The notes beneath the pieces were generated by a model. It saw only the letters and a list, made by a program, of their open reading frames with translations, was not told the origin of the DNA and made no database searches. A stretch of 64,000 nucleotides of DNA from an uncultured Gilliamella sp. (GTDB lineage Bacteria; Pseudomonadota; Gammaproteobacteria; Enterobacterales; Orbaceae), in contig CALYPG010000001.1 in assembly GCA_945271295.1 (NCBI GenBank), positions 124,001 through 188,000 on the forward strand, given 5' to 3'. The position numbers were made by a program, and so were the translations under genes. Positions 7,923 through 16,173 of this stretch are shown here, piece by piece (the stretch's first letter is position 1; the number at the start of each line of letters is the position of its first letter).

Positions 7923-9323
7923 TTAATACCCTTTCTTTTTCATGGATTCGAGTAGTATTTCTTGCATACTACGTTTAGTTTTTTTACGTTCGATAACGTC
8001 CTCGTCAACGGTACCGCGGGCTATAATTTCGTAAACAAAGACTGGCCTGTCGTAACCGGATTGCGCTTGGCGGGTGGGTCCTATGCGTTCGAGGATCTGA
8101 TCTGAACTTTCGAGGCCCCACCAGTGAGCGAAATATACAAGGATATTACCGCCGTCTTGTAAATTTAAGCCGTGCCCGGCACTGTCCGGGTGGGCTAGTA
8201 GTATTGGTATCTTGCCCGCGTTCCAATCCCGGATTGTTTTCGGGTCGTTATCAAGTAACCTTGCTTGCTTAAACGCTTTTAATAATCTAACTTTGTCATG
8301 CTCGAAGTGGTATGCAACCAATACCGGCATCCCGTTAGCCTCACTCACAATACTTTCTAGTGCTTGTATTTTTTGGTCATGCACTTCAGTAAAATTCTTT
8401 TGGGTGTCGGTATAAATTGCACCATTTGCAAACTGTAAACATTTAATAGTTTTGGATGCCGCATTTAGCGCTTCAATTTCGCTATCACCAATTTCTAAAA
8501 ACATTTCGCGCTCAAGCTGTTTGTACTGGCGATGTAGTTTATCCGGCAGATCAACATATACTTGGGTAATAATAGGGTCGGCAATATCAAACCAGTCTTT
8601 AGCATCTAGGGATATACATACATCTTTAAGCCTTTCTTGTATTTGTGGCTGTGCAAAGTCTGCGGGTATGATCTTGTGATAATCCCCATTAGGCACAACG
8701 TTAAACCACCTTTGGGTGAAAGCTTTAAATGTGCTCCCCAAACGTTTCCCTCCATCAACAAACCAATTTTGACCCCATAGATCAATCAACCCGTTAGGAG
8801 CAGGGGTACCTGTCAAATTTTGCCAACATTTAACCCTTCTAAATGCCACACGACGTAAGGATGCCGCGCGGACCCCCCCTTTACGTAACCTGAACGATTT
8901 AAGCTTAGTGCTTTCGTCGGCAACAACTTGTTGAAACGGCCAGCTATCTCCCAACGTTTCAACTAACCAAGGTAAATTTTCGTAATTAGTGGTGAAGATA
9001 TTCGCATGTTTGTTTCCTAACGCCTCTAATCTTCGTTCGGCTGTACCGACGATAGGCTGTATACCAATGTTTTTAAAATCCCACTTGTTCACTTCATCGG
9101 GCCATGTTGATTGCGCAACCCGGAGTGGTGCGATAACTAAAGTAGGTGATGTGTAAAGTCCGCTCATATATGCAATATCTAAAACGCATAATGTTGATGA
9201 TGTTTTCCCCATGCCCATGCCCGCCCACGTATTACCACGGGGTAAATCCAGTTGATGGCTTACAATTAGGCTTTGATAAGGGCGGGGGGTAAAAGGTTTG
9301 TTATTCATACAGAAATTTCCCAT
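7923..9323 (-). CDS. SNF2-type DNA helicase/translocase
   Basis: 466 residues, superfamily 2. Motif I GMGMGKTSST (Lys near 41), a DE-box as VVADESTK (about 135), and motif VI ERIGPTRQAQ with paired arginines in the C-terminal lobe are visible. The compact protein with a LTGTPAPN motif III matches the SNF2-like helicases often encoded with VRR-NUC, DUF2800, DUF2815 and family A polymerase genes in temperate phages. Role: probably replication or recombination of phage DNA, inferred from the module. The first residues MGNFC may be upstream of the true start; the ATG five codons in (MNNKPFTPRPYQ) is an alternative. Confidence 0.88.
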   Translation of the reverse strand: MGNFCMNNKPFTPRPYQSLIVSHQLDLPRGNTWAGMGMGKTSSTLCVLDIAYMSGLYTSPTLVIAPLRVAQSTWPDEVNKWDFKNIGIQPIVGTAERRLEALGNKHANIFTTNYENLPWLVETLGDSWPFQQVVADESTKLKSFRLRKGGVRAASLRRVAFRRVKCWQNLTGTPAPNGLIDLWGQNWFVDGGKRLGSTFKAFTQRWFNVVPNGDYHKIIPADFAQPQIQERLKDVCISLDAKDWFDIADPIITQVYVDLPDKLHRQYKQLEREMFLEIGDSEIEALNAASKTIKCLQFANGAIYTDTQKNFTEVHDQKIQALESIVSEANGMPVLVAYHFEHDKVRLLKAFKQARLLDNDPKTIRDWNAGKIPILLAHPDSAGHGLNLQDGGNILVYFAHWWGLESSDQILERIGPTRQAQSGYDRPVFVYEIIARGTVDEDVIERKKTKRSMQEILLESMKKKGY

Positions 9324-9379
9324 AGCAATGCACGATACGGGATTCCCCGTATCGTATTAGATTAACTAAATCGTTTGAG

Positions 9380-10096
9380 TTAATGGCTTTGTCTTAATGC
9401 TTCTTCTTGAATAAATTCTAATAGATCAAGCGATAGCGATTTACCGTAGGGATAGAAACTAAGCATTTGCGCGGTCTCTATAAACATACTAATATGCGCA
9501 AAAGTATCTTCTTTAGTAAAGCTACTTGGCAACAGGGTTTGTTTAGCTTTGGCTTTATTTGTGCGTGGTTTTTGAATTTGTTTAATTTCACCAGTTGAAG
9601 TAAATCTTTTTTGCGCTTCAAGGGCTTCGGTGATTGTCGGGAATACACCTACTTGGATCATCTCGCTACCATTCCATACGCATGCGCGATATGGGTTATA
9701 TTTGCTTTTGCAGTGGTATATGCCTTTAGGTAGTACTTCCCTATTTGGTTTAACAACGATAGGGGGGTTGCCCACTTCTTTGTCCAGTATATCTAACACC
9801 CATTTACGAAAATCTTCCGCAACTGGGGTACGCGCAAACATGGCGATTAGATGTACCCCTCTAAGTGAAAAGATACGGGTTCGAGCCTTTAAATTCAACG
9901 AGGTACTCGAATCAAGTACGTTGGACATACCCGGTTTAAATTCTTTTTTGTAATTGGCATAAAGCCCCGTAACGGAACGGCTATTAGCATACCCTAACGC
10001 ATTAGCGATATCTTTTGATTCAAACCAGATTTGATTATCAATATAGTGCGCTCTTAACTGGTGGTTGTTGAATGTAAAAATAGATTGATTAGACAT
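9380..10096 (-). CDS. BRO-N antirepressor with AP2-like domain
   Basis: 238 residues. Residues ~5-107 are a BRO-N domain (IWFESKDIANALGY, then FSLRGVHLIAMFARTP), typical of phage antirepressors that counter the prophage repressor. Residues ~123-168 (KGIYHCKSKYNPYRACV, QVGVFPTITEALEAQ) look like an AP2 DNA-binding domain, a domain also found in phage homing endonucleases; the usual KilA-C type C-terminus is missing. SD AAGAGGA is 7 bp before the ATG and lies in a leader that can fold to hide it. Probable role: lysis-lysogeny control by binding DNA or the CI-like repressor (inference). Confidence 0.85.
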   Translation of the reverse strand: MSNQSIFTFNNHQLRAHYIDNQIWFESKDIANALGYANSRSVTGLYANYKKEFKPGMSNVLDSSTSLNLKARTRIFSLRGVHLIAMFARTPVAEDFRKWVLDILDKEVGNPPIVVKPNREVLPKGIYHCKSKYNPYRACVWNGSEMIQVGVFPTITEALEAQKRFTSTGEIKQIQKPRTNKAKAKQTLLPSSFTKEDTFAHISMFIETAQMLSFYPYGKSLSLDLLEFIQEEALRQSH

Positions 10097-10340
10097 GATT
10101 ATGTCCTCTTATGGTAATTTTCGATATTAACCCAATTTCGACATTGGGTGCCAAGAGGTTCGAAAGCCCACCATAAGCAGGGCTGGAGTTATTCCCGTTA
10201 CCGGTCTTTTATTCCTCGCCCTCTCGGCATAGATTTTGAGCATAAAAAAAAATCACGCTAACGGGGCGATTAATCCGCTTATGGCTATAGGTTTCGACAC
10301 CTCAATAGCCAATATATCGCAACATGATATTTGATGTCAA
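10097..10340 (-). promoter_or_regulatory. Structured leader and promoter of the antirepressor gene
   Basis: A minus-strand promoter TTGACA/TATATT (18-bp spacer, about 10307-10336) sits at the right edge. A hairpin GGCTAT-AGGT/ACCT-ATAGCC (10283-10310) lies at the expected transcript start. Near the gene, CTTATGGT (10170-10177 on minus) can pair with ACCATAAG (10108-10115), while CCTCTT (10153-10158) can pair with the SD AAGAGG (10105-10110); the two pairings are mutually exclusive. A third hairpin CCCAAT/ATTGGG is at 10131-10148. All pairings read from sequence; regulation is inference. Confidence 0.5.
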
Positions 10341-10610
10341 TTAGTCATATAAAAATCTCACATCGTGGGAGTCTAAAACCTCAACACGAAAACCTAGTTT
10401 GCGTAAGCGTTCGTGCTCCCTTATTTGCCCCATCCGAGGCCTTTCTCCTGGGCGTTTACATTCAACAAAAATAAGTTTTCCACCCGGTAGCATAACTAAA
10501 CGGTCGGGCTTGTTTACCCGCCCGATAGGGGAAAGCTTATAAGTTATTCCGCCTAGCTCCTCAACCCTGCGGACAAGGTTGCTTTCTATTACGGATTCAA
10601 GCGGTTTCAT
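10341..10610 (-). CDS. VRR-NUC domain nuclease
   Basis: 89 residues, essentially one VRR-NUC domain of the PD-(D/E)xK superfamily. Visible: Glu near the N-terminus (ESVIESNLVRRVEELGG), the PDRLVM aspartate, and the catalytic FVECK motif about residue 51. Such stand-alone phage VRR-NUC proteins are predicted structure-specific (Holliday-type) nucleases acting in replication or recombination with the SNF2 helicase of the same operon. Its ATG overlaps the upstream gene by 4 bp, showing translational coupling. Confidence 0.9.
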   Translation of the reverse strand: MKPLESVIESNLVRRVEELGGITYKLSPIGRVNKPDRLVMLPGGKLIFVECKRPGERPRMGQIREHERLRKLGFRVEVLDSHDVRFLYD

Positions 10611-10840
10611 TCTTCATCCCTATCAATTAGTGGTATTACTTCTAGTTTAATGGGCTCCACCGCATCAGATAGCTTAATTCCTTGGACGATGTTTCCGTTG
10701 ATAAGTCTTACTGCGCAAAACCCTTCAACTCTCCCCAAAGCTTTAATGCATATATCCCCGTTGTGTATAAATGTATCGCCCGGGGCTAAATCATCAAAAG
10801 GCTTGGTTTTCTCAAAAATTGTATTGCTAATTTTCATCAT
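10607..10840 (-). CDS. Hypothetical early phage protein
   Basis: 77 residues, not recognised. It contains an SH3-like or beta-rich stretch (DDLAPGDTFIHNGDICIKALG, then FCAVRLINGNIVQ) and is acidic at its end. SD GGGAGG overlaps the end of the upstream gene, and its stop overlaps the VRR-NUC start, so it is a cotranslated member of the replication operon. Two adjacent ATG codons (10840 and 10837) are possible starts. No function proposed. Confidence 0.7.
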   Translation of the reverse strand: MMKISNTIFEKTKPFDDLAPGDTFIHNGDICIKALGRVEGFCAVRLINGNIVQGIKLSDAVEPIKLEVIPLIDRDEE

Positions 10841-11090
10841 GCACCTCCCATAAAATTTTATTAACTTCTTCGTCGGTTAAAGGCTCTATTAATAGGCTAT
10901 CCGGTAGCCATTCTCTTGCTGCGGATATTCTTGTGTATATGCCAATCTCTCTAACAGGGCGTTGTTCTGTAGGATCATCGGAAAGCGTGATAATGTGTAC
11001 AAGTACACCGTTATCGAATTTGAAATAATCAACGTTTTCTTGTCCCTTCTTTTTACGTCGGTATTTAAGCAACGGTTCTGAGTATTGCAT
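10827..11090 (-). CDS. Hypothetical early phage protein
   Basis: 87 residues when started at the ATG at 11090 (MQYSEPLLKYRRKKKG), which has SD AAGGA eight bases upstream, immediately after the DNA polymerase stop. A longer frame reaches 11138 but would begin inside the polymerase gene without a ribosome binding site. The protein has a basic N-terminus and an acidic C-terminus (LTDEEVNKILWEVHDEN). Not recognised; the tight packing says it belongs to the replication operon. Confidence 0.65.
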   Translation of the reverse strand: MQYSEPLLKYRRKKKGQENVDYFKFDNGVLVHIITLSDDPTEQRPVREIGIYTRISAAREWLPDSLLIEPLTDEEVNKILWEVHDEN

Positions 11091-11094
11091 GCTA

Positions 11095-13194
11095 TTAATC
11101 CTTCTTATATCTGTAGGCTTCAAATCCTGCCGCGGCAAGCGGTAGGCCTTTTGCCCATTGGGGTGGGGTTGATAACATTTGGCTTAGATATTCATGCGAG
11201 TATTCAGGGGTGTCCGGCGCTTCGGTGATTATTTCATCATGTACGGTTAATACGATGTTAAAACCAATTTCATCTATACATGGCATGGACCAAGCCATGA
11301 CATCACGCGCTACCGCTTGGGTAATGTTTTCGGCAATCTTACCGCCGTAGGTGTTAATACGTTCCCATTTTCGGGAATAGGTATTTAATCCCATATAGCT
11401 AATTTTGCCGTTTTCATCGATACGCGCGCCGGGATAGCACAGATACCTCCCCGACGGTAATTGAATGCGTAGCCATGCGCCTACCTTGTCTATAACTAGC
11501 TTATCGTTTACGTTGGTGGTTCGGGCTCCTCCTGTGATTACGGAACGCATATCACAATCTAACGATTTCCATAAATCAACTATATTTGGGTGAGCTTGTC
11601 GCCAAGAACGCTTAAACGCATCGCATACAATGTAAGCCTTATCTGATAGGCCGTAAGTACGTTTATTTTTTAGCGCCCATTCGTAAGCGTTTTTAGCTGA
11701 AAATAAGATATCTTCATCTACATTATGTAGCGCGGCATCCGCCATCGCGTCTAAGTCGATGCCGTATGCGGTGCTGAATGTAATAAAAGCGCCTACGCCG
11801 CCCTCGTAGCCGAGGGCTAACTCTTGGACTTTACCGATCTGGCGTTGGTCTTTTGTGACGCTTTCCGGTGATACGCCAAACGATTTAGAATAAGACAACT
11901 TGTAAAGGTCGTGACCTTCGCCGTTGTCGTAATCGTGAAACGCTTTTATTTTCCAACTTTCACCTGCAAGCCACGCCAGCACGCGCCCCTCAATATTGGA
12001 TAAATCAGAAACCACAAGCTTTTTACCTTCCGGGGCGCAAATGCAACCCCTTAAGGTGTTACTGGTTAGCTTCATGATGTTATCGGTTAGCAGGTCGGCG
12101 TTACCTGATTTAATAGCTTCAATGCCTAGATCGATTTGCCATTGCGGTAGTGTAGGCCGCGTTAAGTTTTGGGGTTGAAATCCCCGACCCGCCCAGCGCC
12201 CTGTACGTGGGGCACCCATGAATTGAAGGGTACCGCGCAACCTACCGTCGCTATTAACACGATTAAGTAACGCTTTGTATTTACTGGTACTTGTGGTGCT
12301 TGCTTGTTGCCTGACGGCTAGTAGTTCTTTTAGCCCATCCGGTAAATCTGGGTCGCCTAACCGGCGTTCTATCGTAGCCGCGGTTAAGTCACTTAGCGTA
12401 ATGCCGTATGCTCCTGCGATATGCTTTAGCATGGCATCACGTTGGGTTGCTGTTTGTACTTCGCCATCGGTCATGGTGTGGGTTTCATCAGCTAATCGCT
12501 GCTGTTCAACGTCGATACATTCAACAGCTTTTTCGGCCAAATCAACATCAATACAAACACCTCTATCGTTAATACGCTGATCTAAGTGCCAAAGTTGTAA
12601 CTCTGTGCTACCTTCTTGCATGTTCCAATTGGGCATCCTTTTGACCACTTCGCGCATAGATACGATATCTTGTGTAGCATAGTGTTTAAATTTATCCCAG
12701 TCGCCCGGGTGAGTTTTGCGCGTAGCCCTGCGGATCTTGCTTGTTTTCGGGCGAGGTTTACAAAAAAGTTGAACTAAGGCTTTTCCTTCCTTATCCTTTG
12801 CTTGGTCGTTATCCAATTTGAATATTTCACATAGATCACCCAGCCCACCTTTTAAGCTGTGAGCGTAGGCAATGACCATGCTATCCCGCCAGCGATTAGG
12901 GTCGCTAATCGCTTTTACAATATCGGGCCTGCCTTTAAATAAATTGCCCCTTGCTAATACTGTTCGATCAAACATTGAATTTTGAGCAAATAGAATTACT
13001 TTAGGGTTTAACAAAAGGTTAATTACTTCCTGAGGGAAGGCATCCCCGTTTGCCAAATCAACAACATAAACTGGGCTATCGTTAAATGCATATTGAAATA
13101 ACATGGTTTCAACGGTTTCGGCATAAGCGTAAACACCTTTACTTATAGGTTGCTCGTTATATGTTTCAGTGTCTAGATAAAGGATCGATTGCAT
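11095..13194 (-). CDS. Family A DNA polymerase
   Basis: 699 residues. The N-terminal 3'-5' exonuclease domain shows YLDTETY (Exo I) and a HYATQDIVSMR Exo III-like segment. The polymerase domain has motif A (VVSDLSNIEGRVLAW, about 390), a motif B region (QIGKVQELALGYEGG) and motif C (VLTVHDEII, about 660) with the catalytic His-Asp. This is the phage-type Pol I without a 5' nuclease domain and should replicate prophage DNA after induction with the primase-helicase at 17.4 kb. Its 5' end overlaps the upstream gene by 29 bp. Confidence 0.95.
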   Translation of the reverse strand: MQSILYLDTETYNEQPISKGVYAYAETVETMLFQYAFNDSPVYVVDLANGDAFPQEVINLLLNPKVILFAQNSMFDRTVLARGNLFKGRPDIVKAISDPNRWRDSMVIAYAHSLKGGLGDLCEIFKLDNDQAKDKEGKALVQLFCKPRPKTSKIRRATRKTHPGDWDKFKHYATQDIVSMREVVKRMPNWNMQEGSTELQLWHLDQRINDRGVCIDVDLAEKAVECIDVEQQRLADETHTMTDGEVQTATQRDAMLKHIAGAYGITLSDLTAATIERRLGDPDLPDGLKELLAVRQQASTTSTSKYKALLNRVNSDGRLRGTLQFMGAPRTGRWAGRGFQPQNLTRPTLPQWQIDLGIEAIKSGNADLLTDNIMKLTSNTLRGCICAPEGKKLVVSDLSNIEGRVLAWLAGESWKIKAFHDYDNGEGHDLYKLSYSKSFGVSPESVTKDQRQIGKVQELALGYEGGVGAFITFSTAYGIDLDAMADAALHNVDEDILFSAKNAYEWALKNKRTYGLSDKAYIVCDAFKRSWRQAHPNIVDLWKSLDCDMRSVITGGARTTNVNDKLVIDKVGAWLRIQLPSGRYLCYPGARIDENGKISYMGLNTYSRKWERINTYGGKIAENITQAVARDVMAWSMPCIDEIGFNIVLTVHDEIITEAPDTPEYSHEYLSQMLSTPPQWAKGLPLAAAGFEAYRYKKD

Positions 13195-13474
13195 CAGGAC
13201 CCCTTTTTATACTAAACACCTCGTCAAATACGGAGGATATCCCATCATATGCAAACTCTTGGATTTCAGATTTTAACTTTTCGATATCCACACCCCCGAA
13301 TGCATCGAGTTGCATAAAAACTTTCGCTAGTTCTAAAAATACGTTAGGTCTTGCGTTTTCTCGGGGGGCGTCTTTATGCAACCCGAACCCCTCACGGAAT
13401 TTCCCATCAAGGTTTAAAAGCACCGCCATAGTGATAAGCTTTTTAGCGTCTGTATAAGTATCTAATTTAGACAT
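13166..13474 (-). CDS. Hypothetical early phage protein
   Basis: 102 residues, mostly helical by composition (KLDTYTDAKKLITMAVLLNL, then NVFLELAKVFMQLDAF). Not recognised. It overlaps the polymerase start by 29 bp and follows the DUF2815 gene by 28 bp, a position where related prophages also carry a small gene of unknown role. A polymerase accessory role is possible only from position. Confidence 0.65.
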   Translation of the reverse strand: MSKLDTYTDAKKLITMAVLLNLDGKFREGFGLHKDAPRENARPNVFLELAKVFMQLDAFGGVDIEKLKSEIQEFAYDGISSVFDEVFSIKRGPDAIDPLSRH

Positions 13475-13502
13475 GTTTGATCTCCCCTTAATTTGTTGTG
13501 TA

Positions 13503-14054
13503 CTAACCGACTAAATCGTCAACGGAATCGTCAACCGATAAATCGTCGAAATCTTCATCTGATGCGATACCGCCACCTGTAAACGCATCGCCATCTTTGT
13601 AAAATTGAACCCCGGATAACGAAGCGCAAATACGTTTACCGAATTTGTTATCCATTGCCCATATGTCTATAACTGCATAAACATAACAACCTGCGTAAAT
13701 TACGCCGTCGTCAGGGTTTAATTGGGTTTTATCCCTGTTGATAACATACGGCCGGGTTTTATTGTTTGCATTCAAAAAGTAGTTACCCTCAAAGCCTTCG
13801 ATTTCGGCTTTTAAATCACCATCTTTTAAACAGCTTTTCAACTCGGCGTTGATTTTTTTTAGTACGACCTCGGCTTTATCCGCCCATTTTTCTTTTGCAA
13901 CTTGTTCGATTGCTTTTTCGATATCTTTTACATTGGGATGGTTCCGTGGTAATAAAAACGTTGCATTGAATTGCGGATCACCTTCACCATTCACCTGTTC
14001 GGCTTTGAATAGTTGGGGAAATGCTAAACGTACGTTTTGTAGTTTTACTTTCAT
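13503..14054 (-). CDS. DUF2815 family, predicted single-strand DNA-binding protein
   Basis: 183 residues. It begins MKVKLQNVRLAFPQLF, diagnostic for DUF2815, a family predicted to have an OB-like fold and to act as the phage SSB. The C-terminus is strongly acidic (DDLSVDDSVDDL), as in SSB tails that recruit partner proteins. Conserved neighbours DUF2800 and family A polymerase flank it with 2- and 28-bp gaps. SSB function is inference from family and tail. Confidence 0.88.
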   Translation of the reverse strand: MKVKLQNVRLAFPQLFKAEQVNGEGDPQFNATFLLPRNHPNVKDIEKAIEQVAKEKWADKAEVVLKKINAELKSCLKDGDLKAEIEGFEGNYFLNANNKTRPYVINRDKTQLNPDDGVIYAGCYVYAVIDIWAMDNKFGKRICASLSGVQFYKDGDAFTGGGIASDEDFDDLSVDDSVDDLVG

Positions 14055-14056
14055 TA

Positions 14057-15295
14057 TTAAATTTCCTCTTGTGTTAAGTCTGTAAAATCGTCCGCGTGTG
14101 AAATAGCGGAGCGTTTATCGGATTCTGGTACTATTGTTGGTTTACCCTCGGGGCGGGTTATGATCCCTTCAAGTTTTTTGATTCGTATTTCCGAACCTTT
14201 TAAAACCTTAAGAGCTTGGGTTGGGTTTATAAGTTTGCGGTTGTACATTTCATCTTGTTTTAGCCTAAAGCTTTTCAACGTATTTTCTGCATCTTCTTCG
14301 CTAGTCCATGATCGATTACCTTGTCGGCCTATAACAAGCTTGTACCCAGGTACGGGGTTGCCTATTTGTAACTGGGCTTGTACTTGGGTTTCAACCGCTT
14401 TTATCCATGACTTGATCATGTCTACGGCTTTAAACTTATTTGCTAAGTTTTCGCCTTCCTCGTTACTAATCTGCTCAATTAACGATTCATCTAAATTGGT
14501 AAAATCAGCGCCGACAGTTTTCACTACTTCATTGGCTAGTGCTTCGCATTTACCTGCGGCTTTACAAAAGCGGCATTGTGATTCACCTGCACAAAAATCG
14601 GTATCACTTTGCGGGCCGTTTAAGTATAAGTTATATGCACGACCGGCCTTTTCTTTTAGCTCTTTACCAAATTCGAGTAGTTCATCGGGGGTAACGCTGA
14701 ATTCTGAGTAGTGGTTTAAACGCGGTTGATGTATGTGAATTGATACCTTGTTAATATCGTTTATCAGACTGTAATAATAATATGCGGCTAATGCATAAAT
14801 AAGTAACTGCTTGTTATTTTCTGCACTGACGCGTACGCCTTTGCCGTATTTTAAATCGTGGATTTGTAACTCATTGTCACCCAGTAAAACGACATCCGCA
14901 GTGCCAAAAGCTTTTTCCACTTTATATTCAGTATTCATTACGTTTATGTTGTCACTGATATCTAATAAATCCGTAAAATCTAGCCTTTGTTCCACATCAA
15001 ACACAATTACCTTTGACATTGAATCCCTGATACCGTTTACTGTGTCAACGTACTCTTGAATTGAGTCGGCCATTTCTTCATCAACGTCAATATCGTTGAC
15101 AACGGTTTTCATACCTATTAAATTTTCAGCCCGTTTATTAAACTTAAAGCAGTATTCAGCTAATGCGTGGGCCGTTGTGCCTTCCGCTGCATAAATCGAT
15201 GCTTTGTCGGGTTCATCTTTACCTAACCAAAGTGAAGCGGGGCATGAAAACCACATATTGGCCCCTGATGGTGATAGTATCGCGTGACCTGTCAT
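14057..15295 (-). CDS. DUF2800 family RecB-like nuclease
   Basis: 412 residues. DUF2800 proteins belong to the PD-(D/E)xK (RecB/Cas4-like) nucleases. Visible: an N-terminal H-x-LSPSGANMWFSCPAS motif like the Cas4/RecB opening, TAHALAEYC, the active-site region ADVVLLGDNELQIHDLKYGKG (about 130-150), and a cysteine cluster (CAGESQCRFCKAAGKC, ~235-250) suited to an Fe-S cluster. It likely resects DNA ends for phage recombination, working with the SSB-like protein next door. ATG overlaps nothing; the upstream gene ends 2 bp before. Confidence 0.88.
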   Translation of the reverse strand: MTGHAILSPSGANMWFSCPASLWLGKDEPDKASIYAAEGTTAHALAEYCFKFNKRAENLIGMKTVVNDIDVDEEMADSIQEYVDTVNGIRDSMSKVIVFDVEQRLDFTDLLDISDNINVMNTEYKVEKAFGTADVVLLGDNELQIHDLKYGKGVRVSAENNKQLLIYALAAYYYYSLINDINKVSIHIHQPRLNHYSEFSVTPDELLEFGKELKEKAGRAYNLYLNGPQSDTDFCAGESQCRFCKAAGKCEALANEVVKTVGADFTNLDESLIEQISNEEGENLANKFKAVDMIKSWIKAVETQVQAQLQIGNPVPGYKLVIGRQGNRSWTSEEDAENTLKSFRLKQDEMYNRKLINPTQALKVLKGSEIRIKKLEGIITRPEGKPTIVPESDKRSAISHADDFTDLTQEEI

Positions 15296-15296
15296 G

Positions 15297-15689
15297 CTAT
15301 ACCTCGGATATTTCCGCTAGTTTATCTTTAATCGCTTTGAGGAAGTCTCGCCATTGGTTTTTAGGCACATCAACCGCTTTAGCAGCTTTAAATTGAGCTA
15401 GTACAACAACGGCGGCCTCTCGTTTTATCTTTGCAAGTTCTACGAAACTCTTGATGACTTCCTGTTCGGTGGGTTCGGTTGTTGTTGTTGTTGGTATATT
15501 CGCGGATTTGGTTGGTGCCGTTTCTGGCTTATCTTCCACCATTACCGATTGCGTTTTTTTAGTCGGCTTAGGTGGGGCGTTGTTTGTAACTTCATTTTCA
15601 GGAGAGGCGGGGGTGTTTCTAGAAAGAAGTAGTTCCCTGATCGAAACTAATACCGCGGTATTTTCGATGATAGCTTGTTCTAATGACAT
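15297..15689 (-). CDS. Hypothetical early phage protein, Thr/Pro-rich linker
   Basis: 130 residues when started at the ATG at 15689 (MSLEQAIIENTAVLVSIREL), which has GGAG nine bases upstream; a TTG five codons earlier is less likely. It has a helical N-terminus, a long Thr/Pro/Lys-rich disordered middle (TTTTEPTEQ) and a helical C-terminal domain (KIKREAAVVVLAQFKA, then FLKAIKDKLAEI). Similar small proteins precede DUF2800 in related prophages; no function is known to me. Confidence 0.7.
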   Translation of the reverse strand: MSLEQAIIENTAVLVSIRELLLSRNTPASPENEVTNNAPPKPTKKTQSVMVEDKPETAPTKSANIPTTTTTEPTEQEVIKSFVELAKIKREAAVVVLAQFKAAKAVDVPKNQWRDFLKAIKDKLAEISEV

Positions 15690-15693
15690 TTTC

Positions 15694-15843
15694 TTATACT
15701 CCAATTATGCTTATTAATATAAAGGTTATGCCAGAGGCAAAAAATAAAGGGATATCCCATTTTGACGGTGTATGACTTTCTGTATATCGTGGGTTGCGTT
15801 TAGCTTGTTCCCTCTTTAGTTTTTTAGCATTTAAGTCGATCAT
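15694..15843 (-). CDS. Small membrane protein, first gene of the leftward early operon
   Basis: 49 residues from ATG at 15843 with AGGAAA upstream. A basic N-terminal half (NAKKLKREQAKRNPR) is followed by one transmembrane helix (IPLFFASGITFILISIIGV). The predicted topology is N-in. Its stop codon lies inside the ribosome binding region of the next gene, so the two are coupled. As the first product after induction it could affect the membrane or host division, but this is speculation. Confidence 0.55.
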   Translation of the reverse strand: MIDLNAKKLKREQAKRNPRYTESHTPSKWDIPLFFASGITFILISIIGV

Positions 15844-15866
15844 GTTTTATTTCCTAATTATTTAGA

Positions 15867-15903
15867 GAAAAGCTAGCTAAGCCATATGGGGAACCTAGCT
15901 AGC
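15867..15903 (-). terminator. Intrinsic terminator upstream of the early operon
   Basis: On the minus strand, GCTAGCTA pairs with TAGCTAGC (15896-15903 with 15872-15879), the stem continues with weaker pairs, the loop is CCCCATAT, and TTTTC follows. It lies between the early promoter and the first early gene, so early expression would require read-through. Confidence 0.6.
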
Positions 15904-15910
15904 CTTAGAG

Positions 15911-16027
15911 TGGTGGATTATTACAAGTAAGAGTTTTCGCGTATGGAGCGAGGTATTATCAGCCTCTACGCGCATACCTAAGGGATAGGGTAACACTGGT
16001 TTCCCTACTTGCTGGCCCCATCCACCA
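15911..16027 (-). ncRNA. Branched structured RNA in the early-operon leader
   Basis: A perfect 8-bp closing helix TGGTGGAT/ATCCACCA joins 16020-16027 to 15911-15918. Inside, CAAGTA/TACTTG (15924-15929 with 16006-16011), CGCGTA/TACGCG (15938-15943 with 15967-15972) plus GAGG/CCTC, and AGGGA/TCCCT (15981-15985 with 16002-16006) give a nested branched fold of ~117 nt without an ORF. It sits between the leftward promoter and the terminator at 15867-15903. Strand is inferred from the promoter. It may be an antiterminator, attenuator or independent small RNA. Confidence 0.5.
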
Positions 16028-16085
16028 AGGGTTGAGAAAAAAAAAGGGAGTTTTTTAATCCTCGTGATTTTAGTTAGTTTTTCAT

Positions 16086-16142
16086 CAAGCTATATGGTTC
16101 TCTTTGAAAGCCTTATAGCTTGAAGGCCGCCCGGTGGGCGGC
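16086..16142 (-). promoter_or_regulatory. Two tandem hairpins in the early leader
   Basis: Perfect inverted repeats CAAGCTATA/TATAGCTTG (16086-16094, 16114-16122) and GCCGCCC/GGGCGGC (16126-16132, 16136-16142) stand back to back. The second is followed by TTTGTTATTT on the plus strand and could also act as a weak rightward terminator. Confidence 0.5.
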
Positions 16143-16173
16143 TTTGTTATTTGGATTTTGCTTAATTCGGCGT

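Noticed and set aside
15911-16027. Possible tRNA or tmRNA-like gene
   Set aside because: The branched fold lacks a T loop, anticodon arm and CCA end.
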